DNA of 64,000 nucleotides, from NCBI GenBank assembly GCA_963855995.1, contig OY979717.1, positions 65,977,855-66,041,854 of the forward strand. The letters are read 5' to 3'. Source of the stretch: Muricea muricata. Lineage: Eukaryota > Cnidaria > Anthozoa > Malacalcyonacea > Plexauridae. Under the pieces are notes generated by a model, which searched no databases, was not told the DNA's origin, and was given only the letters and a program-made list of their open reading frames with translations. The stretch's first letter is position 1; each line of letters opens with the position of its first letter. Shown here in pieces: positions 1 to 11,600 of the stretch. Both the position numbers and the translations under genes were made by a program.

Positions 1-1786
1 GGTAAATCGCGTCTGGTTTGTGCAGTGGGTTTGTGTGGGCCTATAATGTTCAAATTTCGCGCGGCGCAACGCTGCGCACTCAGCCACGCGCGCAATCATA
101 CGACCCGCAAGGCCTGCTACGTTATACACCTTAAAATTTGCAAGCCTGAGACTCAAAAATGGCGGATAATTAAAAAAAAATTTCGTCAGTTTTCGTCATT
201 TCACAATCGTTTAAAAATTCAAATTTTTAATAAAAACTTTATGAATTCTTTATTTTTATGGGCTTTTAAAGAGGAGAAGAATGCCTTTTTCTGTTGAATG
301 TGAAAAAAATCGTAGAGGTAGGTAGGAGTTATATATTTCCTAAATTGTACATTTTCTGATTTTGTCGATGCATATGTTTTTTCATAAAACTAAAGTACAG
401 TACAAAAAGTATTAAAAATTAAATACTTTTAAGACTTTTCAGTTTGAAATTTAGCTGATATGGATGTCTTTATAATTAAGTAATGTGTTGTTAGCGCTTG
501 GAAGTATTCATGTATTATTAAATATCAAAATCATATAATCGTTTAATATAATTGTAAAATACCTCTGAAAACTAGCGCGGGGAAAAAGCTATTATTATAT
601 TGCCATGTCAGATGGCCATACCCATGATTTTTACTATGAATTTAAAGTGTTTTACAAAATTGTCATGATCGATGAAATGATTCATTCCTACCGACATAGT
701 TACGAAACTACTTGGTTAGACCGAAAAAGCATAAATGATATAGTTTGAAAAGTAATATAAGACCTCGTAAAAATGGCCAATACAATAAAGCCGCTCGACT
801 TTCTTGTTGACAGTATAATTTATAAAATGAAGTAGCAGCATAATGCCCCCTCAGTAGCTACATCTATTATTATATATGTGTGTGTGAGTGGGGGGGGGGG
901 GGGGTGAGTCCTTACGTAGGAAATTTCAATGAAATTTCAAATGGCAGTGCACGTGGGCACAGCATTAGTAGTTTAGAAAGTACATGATTTTTGAAACCCC
1001 AAAGATAGTATATATACCAAGGAAATGGAAGTGTACGTCCAACCCAACCTTCGCAGGTCATATATACCCACTACACTGGATAATACATTATAAACCATAG
1101 AATATTTATTCGTGTTCCTCGACACCTTGGACAACAGGAACCTTGAACGAACCAGCAATACAACAATAATGTATAAGATCAGAAATACAATGGTTCCAAG
1201 CACTATTTCAAAGAAACGATGATGTACACTAAACCAAATGAGACAATTGTAATTTAACAATCTTCTATTCAAGCCAAACAAAAAATGTCAAGAAAAAATC
1301 AATTAGCTTTAGGGGTGCGGTGGCTTAATATAGTTTACATGAAAAATCCTAAAGTATCCAGGCGCTCAAAACTTATAAACTTTGAGTTGATTTACGTTCA
1401 TAATTTTGTATAATTTGCAATACATACAGTCTATAGGAAGATCGCATTTTTTGCATGCTCTTTCTAATTTATTTATACAGTGAATGGTTTGGTATTTAAA
1501 ATATCAGTTTTAAATCTCTACGTCTCACAATTACTCTTGAAATTCAGGATTAGAATAGCCCAAGATTTAAATATTTTGCAACCATGTCATAAATTGTCTC
1601 TATACTTGCCAAATACATGTATTTGTACTGATAAATGTATTTGTATTGATACTGCTAATTTGATATTTTAAGATCCCCATGGAGGGTTGGCATTTCGAGC
1701 AGGCTAATCATAATTGCCTTTCTAGACAGATAATATACCCTTATTCCTGTATCGTTTACCAACACAGGTTTTTAAAGCAATTAAAG
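1..1786. other. Region upstream of receptor gene
   Basis: AT-rich non-coding DNA with the presumed promoter and 5' UTR of the receptor. It holds a GT run and a 15-base G tract (890-904). A minus-strand ORF at 973-1281 has a hydrophobic stretch and is discussed under findings. I see no confident gene. Confidence 0.4.
890..904. repeat. Poly-G tract next to short GT repeat
   Basis: Fifteen consecutive G residues, directly after a TATATGTGTGTGTGAGT microsatellite stretch. Slippage-prone; length is likely polymorphic or uncertain in assembly. Confidence 0.9.
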
Positions 1787-2644
1787 ATGAACAAATGCAT
1801 TCTGGTAATTCTTTTCGGTCTTCATTCATCATTTGCACTGTTTCGCGAAGAGAAGCTAGTAACAATAACAGCAAAATCACCGCCATACCTGACACGCGTG
1901 ATCAAGCATACCTACTTCATAGGGACTATAGATAACGGTACACTGGACTGTGAAATGACAGGGGCCGTTACCTACCGTTGGCTGAGTATTAGTAAAGAGG
2001 AAATTTCTGAAGGTGAGTAAAATAATGACTTTTTTATAGCATTTAAAAGTGGACTATTGCCCGTCAGCTGACAGAAAATGATGAGGTGCATCAGTTGATT
2101 GTAAACAAGCAATTGGAACGATAAATTTTTTTATATACCTGCAACATGGCATCTATAATTTTTACATGCAATCTATTAATTAGAAAGAGAGGGTCATTTA
2201 GCCTAAATTAGGATGCTATAGTCATTATATATATACTGGAGAAACCTGCCTGGTCTATAACCATGATATAGTTAAAAAAACCAAATTCTAAATTTATTTA
2301 TTTATCAACCTTGTCCATGGCAGGTGGATACGTGTATTCCTGGGAAGATGAGATGAAACTTATGGACACAAGTAAACCCTGGTTGATGGATATTAACCAC
2401 AAAAATTTTCAAACAAACGCCGCCCTCATTCAGTGCCAAGGAATGAATGGTTACAATGGTGACGTCATAGCTGAGAGACTGTGGATTGTTACCAGACTGC
2501 ACTCTCCACTTGGTTATCCGACGGACCCAATTATCTGTGGAGGACGTTTAGGAGATTGTAGTAACCTGGAGTGGCTGTTTCGTGTGGAATGTATGCCTGA
2601 CTATGGACCAGAATACCGCGGAACCGTAGCAAAGACTAAATCAG
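1787..2644 (+). CDS. Receptor exons 1-2: signal peptide and first Ig-like domain
   Basis: Exon 1 (1787-2012) opens with MNKCILVILFGLHSSFA, a signal peptide with likely cleavage after Ala17. It ends in a phase-1 GTGAGT donor. Exon 2 (2324-2644) follows a CAG acceptor and restores the frame. Together they give a Cys (GTLDC), a Trp about 11 residues later (YRWL) and a second Cys (LIQCQG), the usual core of an Ig fold. Two more Cys (IICGG, GDCSN) and VEC follow in exon 2, so extra disulfides are possible. Confidence 0.75.
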
Positions 2645-5600
2645 GTATACATGGATACACAGCCTAAAATGATGAACGTGTTTACGGCTAATACAAGCAG
2701 GATTGACCAATACTGTGGTGTCGACATTGTTAATAGCTGTCAATAATATTGAACAATGTTGTTGAGCCTGAATGTTGAGCAATGTGGGCAGCGCAACACT
2801 TGAAAGTTTGATGATTTTTTGCGGTGTATATATCCAGACTTAGTAAAATAAAAATGATTTTCAGAAAGGCTTTGCATATATATAAGAGACAACAAATAAA
2901 AAACAAACAAACAACAAACAAAAAAATTAAAAAGTTTAATATCAAGTGTCCGGGAATGTACTGATCGACCTCTTGAAGGCAGAGTCCACGACTTAGTCTT
3001 CTCGGACAAGGGTGTTAGAAGTGCTGCAGTCATTTAACAACAGCCTGCTATGAAAACCCGCTCAACCAAGAGCAAGGAATCTAAACTTGCAATTACAAAA
3101 ATATTTTCAATTTTATCTTTTATTTTATTTAATAGCCTTGTCACGAGGGCGCGGTCATAATCATAATAACGATTTATTGACAATCACATCTACATTGGCT
3201 CTGGTTAAACAATTTACAATAAATCACACAGAAATTTTCCAAGCTATATGCGAAAACTACTCCAACATAGCGGATAACGTGTTTAGCAAGTCCGACCATA
3301 CAATGCTTTACACGCGTTTAACAAAGTATGCACCATGCTTACAAGAAACTCGTTGTAGCTTTCAAATCTCTCAAGGATGTTCAATGACAAATCGTTCTTC
3401 AGTTTTCTCAGTGTCGTCAGGGTGAATGAGGGTGAATGATGTTAAGTAAATTTGCTCTATAGTTACACGTGCCGTTGATTTCGAAATTGATGAAAGGAAG
3501 CCAATTGTGCAGTGGACAGCATCATGATTTTGTCTTTGTTTGATTTATGAGCAGGTTCGCTTCACTCAAGCACTCCTCGTGAACATTGCACTGCATATAT
3601 CAGCTACGAGATCTTGGAGATTCTCGCACTTCGAATGACGGAGAAGGGTTGCGTTGTCGGCGTACTCGTGACATTCTCTTTGACTTCGCATGTAACTTCA
3701 TGTTCGTATTAGAGTTGTTGCTCTTTGGTATTGATAGGTATTGGAGTAATATTGGTGACTTTCAGCCATCAGGAAATGATTATACAGCAGTGAAGAAGTT
3801 AGTAATGTCGGTATGTAGTCGCAGTTGGACAGCGATATTCTCCGCAGCAATCTTGACACTAGTATGGTTGGTCTAGTTCTGTAGAAGCTTCAGATCGTAC
3901 GCCTTTTTTTCTTGTAAAAACTTCAACTTATCCTAAACGAAATGCCGCATCGTTACTATGCTAACACTTTGTTTTAATGTATCGACAAAATCTAGCGCGT
4001 CTTCTTTGACTTCTCGATCGATATCGGCAACTTCTGTTGTTTCGGTTGTTTTCCTTCGCGGAAGAAGGAAGGATGAGTTTTGCAACATCAACTCCAGGGC
4101 ATGTAGAAATAATGTCCATAGTACAGTTAAGTGCTGGGCTCGTACCGGGTAAACAAAAAATAGAGACAAAGAAAATTTTATATCAGATATGATATACTAT
4201 TGATGTTGACCTCCTGCCCTACAGTATGGCCTTTTGCAAGCAAAATTCGTCCATTGTGGAAGCTCTGACAGACTGTCGAGGGTTGTTGTGATGGTTTCAA
4301 TACATGATGTGTAACACGCCAGATTTCTGTTTGTTAAATACTTGAAAAGGTGTTGCTTATGAAAAATTCCCTTGCTTCTTTTATCTTCATCTAAAATAGA
4401 TTACAACCATGTCGAAAAGTTTGCCTGATATTGTTCGTGTTTAGCGTGTGGGCGTCGTGGCACAATGACTTTCTTTGGTAACTATGTTATCGTCGCGTAG
4501 CTAGGGCGCGAGGGAGGATCTCTTGAATTCATTGTAAGTAGCTGTGTGATTTATATCGCACACTAAATTGACTGAAATGTTGTTCATGCATTTCTACACA
4601 GTTACATGCAGGTACACTTGTAGCAGTTTGAGAGAACTCGAAATACGCGTGTTTCAACAACTGTGCAGAGACCTGTATGATTATTTTTTACATGACGATC
4701 TTTTTCTCCCCGAAGGTGAGGAATGCCAGAACTGGAACATGTATTACCGCCATACATCAAAATCATTCACTCATCATGTAACATTGAAATCTGAAGAAGA
4801 AAAGAAAAAGAGAGAGAATCAAATGATGCTAGGCAGTCACACCCACCTTCGCAACCACAAATGGTACAAACAGGAGCACGGAGAACATAACTACTGTCGA
4901 GCGTTCGTGTATAATTATCTTCGCGTGGGTCAAGTGCGTCCTCCCGAGTGCCTAAAAATGTCCGCAAAAAGGATTTTTACACAGAAAGCGGCGAAAATGT
5001 TTAGAGACATCGAAGAATGTGACGTCCCCGTGTGTAGTCCATGTATGTACGGTGATGGTAGAGGAAATCTCCCACCATATAAACATAAACTACCGATATA
5101 TAATGGCACAATACGAGAAACATTTCGACAGTAAGTATAGCAGCATGATTATTAAGGCTTAGGTTGGTGCTTAAAAATAATCAATAACACCAATGCGACA
5201 ATGACTAAGAATGTGTCAAGTAACATAAGAAACGGAGATGAAATAATACAAGAAAATCACATTGGAGCATTGCAAGTGGTTTAGGAGAGCATGCTTGAAG
5301 TGCTATCTAATACACAAGCAAGAGCGTTTTATCATATTTAAAATGCGTTTTAAATGCGATAAAACGCGAAATCTAATGAACGTAACAGATTACATAATGT
5401 GTCATCTTAGCTAGAACTTTCTCAGGCCGGTTTAAAGCCACCTCACATAGCCTATAATGCTCACTATGATTCGCTGATAATCACATGAACAGCTAATAAG
5501 GATTTAGAAAATTTTTATTTAACTATCGAAAAAGATTAATAATTCATGAGCAAAACACAAAGGAAATCAAGGCTGTAAAGGCAGTCCTTAAGAGAATCCC

Positions 5601-8600
5601 TAACCCAAACGCTAACTCTAACCCCTGTTTTCAAACTTTCACATGAAATCAAGCATTCAGATTGGGGACCACCAAGACCAAAGCTAATCAAACACATCTT
5701 TTGAAGTCATCAGGTCTTTTCAGGTCACTCACTCAACTGCATGAAGAAGTCTTTATATGTGGTAATGATCCACGTTGATTTACACAAAACGTTTGCCTTA
5801 TTTTTTTCGACTAAAACAACATTTATATAGGAAATCCCCTCGTAATTCATGGTTCTTGAAGGTTATCAGGTCAAACATGTACTGCTGCAAGCATCCTGGC
5901 TTGTTCCATTATTGTTGAATGTAAATGGTGTAAAGGCTAAAGAGAACGTAATGCATCTCACGTATCATGTTTACAGGTACAAAAAATCAGGAGAATTGGC
6001 ATTCAAACAATGCTATATGGGGAATTCAAATCCTGACCAATACACTTTATGGTACCGTCTTAATCGTTGTTACTACAAGCTTTCTTACGCTTGGGCGAAC
6101 AAAAAGGAAGCAAACAGACCGAGTTGCTTTATTTGGAAAGGAAAGGAAAGCAGCAAGTTTAATATAGACTTTACACATGCGAATATCAAAAAATATATGA
6201 CCCTCGAAAGGTTAGTAAATAGGTAATGTTGAAAACCGCGAGTTATCCGGCTAAGCAAGTTGAAAAACTGCAAATAATAAAAAGGTTGTGAGAAGCTTTT
6301 AATCTTATGCACTTTTCAACTCGCATAGCTGGGTAACTCACCTTCATATAATTAGCGGCCTAAATTAGCATGCGAAACATCTGAACCTCTGTGGCATTTA
6401 TGTCTTCTGTTTAACCTTTTTTTATTTGGTTCAGTACTTTCATTTTTTGTTGCTTCGCATTCTTCTCTGTTTTAAGCGTTTTGATAAAGTGGTTAGTTGT
6501 TTAAGTATGGGTGGGTGGGTAGGTGGCCAAGTTCTTTTTTGCTGGGTTTTTTAGTTAAATGACATGTATGTATGTTTGTTAGTTATTTTGCTATTTTTAT
6601 TGTCAAAGATTGTTACAGTTAGATAGTATTTTGTTTCTTCATTTTGATTTATAAAGTTCGTTCAGACCTAAGCCGTAAAAGATATATTATATGTGAATCT
6701 TTTTTACAGGTGCCGTATTCGCCAGTGCACAGTACGTCTCGTGTGGTTTTTGTTTTACAACGACGATGGGGAGATAGTCATTGATACACAGAGTTCGAAA
6801 GAACCCAGGAAGTTTGTATTCATCGAAGGAACTAAGGCTGTTATTAAGTACTATGTATTTGGTATTCATTTAAAAAGCGGAATGAAAGTTTTGCCAATTA
6901 ATAAAACTAAGAATCATGTAGTGAAGGTAAGACAATGGCTGTTTTTATACTAGAGATGATATTATCGTCTAGACGATAAAACTGTTTAGATGATAACATC
7001 ATCCAGTATAAAAATGTACCACGAACCTATTTATTTTACATGCTTTGGGCGCCATATTGTGTGTAAAAATAAAGCCTCACCCTAGTCAGCAAAAAGAGTC
7101 AATAATGTTGACTTAATTATGCTGACTCGTTTTTACACTTGACGATTTTAACCTCGGAGACGCTATCATCGTGTTTAAAAGACGTTGTTATGGTCGGACA
7201 AAATTGTCGTCTGTCTCATTAACCTTATTTGTACCAGACGTTAATCTGGTCTGAAGACGATAATGTCGTCTCAGATGATAATATCGTCTCTAGTATAAAA
7301 ACGGTCAATCAGTGCAAACACATTCATGTTCATTCACAGTAAAAACAAACAATTTCTAACGAAATGATTAAAACTTCAAAATAACTTGAAATTTCCATAG
7401 CGGGACTAAATTGTCGCGCTGGCTACGCCACTTAAGCCTGTTTTCCACTCCAACCGTATCGTAGCGAAACGTAGCCTATTTCATTGCTACGTAAACACTC
7501 GGCAGAACTAACCATGTGGACGTAATAAAGTACGCTTGAGGTGGAAAACGCCTTAAAGACAATACGGTATGGCAAGAGGGTTGTTGCTTACATAGTACTT
7601 AGTTTATTTGCTCATATTTTCAATCTAAGTTTACATGCATGTTAAAGCAAACAAGGTTTTTATTAAATTTTTTCAACATCCTTTTAGGAATGGAAAAATA
7701 ATGTTCAACGTGTTCCAAATCTATCACAACTTAAACTTGGCACAATAGTTAAACGAGAGTACAGTGGCAAGTATTTCTTCATGTATCATTTCGAGGAAGC
7801 AGACCCGACTATCGAGTTAGGAACATACTCGCAGATGTTTGAAATAGAGGTGCGCAAACCACTGACGATATCTCTAAGTCCACTGACTGTACATATATGT
7901 GAATTCGAGGAAGGTACGTACGCAATGATAACGACATTATATTTAGTACCTGTTACAAGTGATATTGACGTGCTGACACAACATCGTTTCCATTACTCAT
8001 AAACATGTTTCTGAATAAGCTCCGTACAACAGACATGAAGCCAGCCTCGTACCCAGGCGCTTTCTTTGTAAATAGAATATCATACTTAATTCAGTGTTGT
8101 ATATATAGATCAGAACCAATGTTTGCGAGCGCGCGGGGCTTCTTGGGGAGGACGCGACGAAGGAAGCGCCTGGCAGAAATGCATTAAACATGGCGGACGT
8201 TTATTTATCATTCATAAATGCAAATGAGGAAATATTACAATGGCTGGTTCTAAAATTTGCCAAGTACTTAATAATTAATATACTATTTAAAATACGAATT
8301 CATCACATGTAGACTCCTTCACAGCCATGATTTCCTTCGTGTTTTCCTTACGAATTCACAATATGATCAAGATCATCAACATCAAAATCACAATATGACA
8401 TGTATTACTGGTATTAGTTAAAAATCATGATAAAAAGATATTGCCAAGTACGGCAACAAAATTTAAGCCTCTTTGAACAAAGAGTTCATTGATTGTGCTA
8501 CACACAATCGTAGCTACGCACACTATTTGCACGATAATTTCGTAAATATTGCCTTCAAAAGACAATTCGTGGAGACATTCTTCCAAGTCATCCATGGAGC

Positions 8601-11600
8601 AGTAAAATGCTAACGATTATAGCAGTAAATTCTACATTATCAGAACAATGTCCGGAAATCGGTCAAAAATGTCAAGAAGTCGTTCATTTTCTGCCAGGCG
8701 CTTTCCCTCCTCGTCGCGTCCTCCCCAAGAAGCCCCGCGCGCTCGCAAACTTTGGTACTGATCTATATATACAACACTGAATTAAGTATAATATTATCTT
8801 TACAAAAAAAGCGCCTGGGTACGAGGCTGAAATGAAGCAATTTTACCTTGACAATTTTCCACTGAAACGTGTTTCTGCCCGTTTGCGCAAGGAAGAATTA
8901 CATTACAATAAGAAGTTTGTTTAAAAGATGGTCATGCTAGCCTTCCAGCATGGAAAATCCCTTTTCAAATAACTCACCCACACGAACACATGACTAAATC
9001 ATGGAATTTTTTCTAGGAAAAATTACTTGTCTGTATACGGTGGTTTGAGAATATGTCAATCACAACGCCAACATATATTCACTGCGCTCCGCTGATCTTA
9101 TACATCGTTTACAATTAGGACGAGATGGGAGGAATATAATTTCGAGTGAATTAGTCAAGCACTTGAATAATTATGTCGGAGCTAGATCGTTAAATTGGGG
9201 GGAAAGGGTGAATGTTCATATCTTTTTGTTCTTTCCGACGAATTTTTTTTTTGAAATCAGTTGTTACATAGGTTGATTTCAAAAGAAATTCAGTAGTCGA
9301 ATTAGGCAGAACACGAATATAGGAATAATCCCCCAATTAACGCTCCAGTTTCAGCCATGCCGACATTATTTTACAATTTAATTTACACAGTTGTAAACTG
9401 CAAAATCAATTTTTTGCTAAAGCTCTTAAACAGTACAAGAAAGTCGAACATCCTCTCTTCATATTCAGTTCTTTTAAGCGGTGTATATTTCAAGGTTTTG
9501 GAATGCAGAAAATTCAATAACGCTACTAATCCATTCCTTGCCCTAAACCCAGAAATGTGTATGTATCTTATTGCGCGACCTAGGTGTAATTCGGTTAACA
9601 ACGAACGGGGACTTTGATGTGATGACTCAAAACATTGAGTGGTCTTATGCCCTCAGAAAGAGTGAAACGCCAACCGTAGTAACGTTGAGGACAACCTTTA
9701 TAAAAATCAGCGAAGATGGAAGAGCAGTGCACGTTGGTCGAGCTGCTTTGATATTTGTGAAAGTACGTTGGAAGCACGGCGACAAGACAGCATCAGCCAG
9801 CGTATTTGTCACAGGTTAGAAACATGGATTTAACGCCCATAATCCATATACAGTGTGAGTAAAAAAACTTGTGCCCTTTCATATAGCGAATGTCATTTGA
9901 CAGAAGTTGTCTAAATACAATTAATGGTTGACTTAATTCATATGTCTCGTATACTCGATTATGAGATATATTTAGGCAACTTCTGTCAAATTACAGTCGC
10001 TATTCGGTCAATTTGAATATGAAAGGGCATCAGTTTTGTTACTCATCCTGTATAGTCCAAAATATTTTTGCTCATTATGAATGTAAAGAGAGCACTCTTA
10101 TCACGCGCACAACAATCACTACCATAACTACCACTAGCACCACCTTCTTCACCATGCACTACGCATGCAACTGACAAATTCTTTCTTCAGGGAAACCAAG
10201 GCTGCAAAATCTCTCTCCTTTATTAACCATCGCCTATCCTGGCAATATGGTAAAGCTAGCCCTGGCTACAGATAGTCCTAACAACAAACTTACATGGGTA
10301 CATGAGGCGCAGAAAATAGAAGAAGTGCCTGACCAACCCAATATGGCTTTCTCTCGAAAACAGACAGCGAAAGATATCATTTATGTTTTGACTATAGAAA
10401 ATATACTGGAAGAGCAGTTTGGAGTTTATACAATCAAAGCTGTTAATACTAAGAACTGTAAACATTCTATAGAGTTTATACTTCACAAACCTGTCGACGG
10501 CACAGTTTCTCAAAAGAAATATGAAGATGATAGCACTCCCATACCGTTATCTAACAGCAGTCTGACACAATTTAAGACTGTCATGGATTTCATACAGTCA
10601 GGTAAGAAATATATTTTAACCAAATAAAGTGTGAAAAGAACAGCCTTTGCTCTGGAAAAATAAAAAAGCAATAGCGCGAAAGTGCATAGAAGATGCTATG
10701 GATTTGCCAAATTCAATTCGCCACAATCCATGCATTCGCCAATCATTTTTCATAGCATGGTAATAGTTATACAATAATCAGAGTTCATTCTGGATTTTTA
10801 TTGGTCGAGAGCTGTGCGTTATTACGCAGGCAAAGTTGACGCCGCCGATGGCGTGATGTACTGAAGCAAAATGTCTTTTCTCGTTTGGTTAAGCTTTTTT
10901 ATTGCATAAAACAAGTAGATTTCATTTTTGCGTGAGTTTGTACTGCAATAAATCAAAGACGACGTGCGAAGAACAAACGTCATCGGTGACCTGTTACAGT
11001 GCACACGCGTGCAAAAATGAAATCTATTCGTTTTAAAATGGACAATCAAAATCCATTCTACTTCCCCTTTCATGCTATGTATTTTCAATCTTTGCAGTGT
11101 TTTCCACCACAATATTGAGAGAGATAAACTAAGGACAGTAAAGGGACAGTAGGGCCACTCAGCAGTTGAACTTGTCCTCCTATTTTTATGCAATTGACTG
11201 GCCAGACTAACGCTTTCATTTGATTTCATTCGCTGCTGAAATTTCAGTAATTTTAGCAGCCGATGAATTCACTGCTTCGTCATTTAAAGCAAAAACCGTT
11301 GCTAGGAGGTCAGCGTCCCGCATCGTTTCAGCGAAAAAAAAACCAACTTTTCGAGTTGTTTTCAAGCAAAAAACGAAACCAAGTAAAAAAATCAAACTTT
11401 ATAGCTACGTAGTTTGTTTTGTGTTACCTGGTATATTTTCGTTGTTCTTTGACGATATTCTTGAGGTGGTAGATCGTAAAATTGTAATAATTTGTATTTA
11501 GTTGCAACCTTATTTATAATTATATACAATTACGCTACCACCGCTACGCCACAGACCGCAATATTCGAAATTGAATGGATGCTTGAATTCATACAAAACA

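Noticed and set aside
25..297. 90-codon ORF at the left edge
   Set aside because: Low-complexity basic sequence with no recognisable motif and no splice context.
5580..5630. Telomere-like CCCTAACCC and TCTAACCCC motifs
   Set aside because: Too few and irregular units for an interstitial telomere; a second CTAACGCTAACG run at 18555 is equally weak.
5849..5976. In-frame extension upstream of receptor exon 5
   Set aside because: The strong acceptor at 5976 joins exon 4 in phase; the extension has no upstream open frame beyond a stop at 5843.
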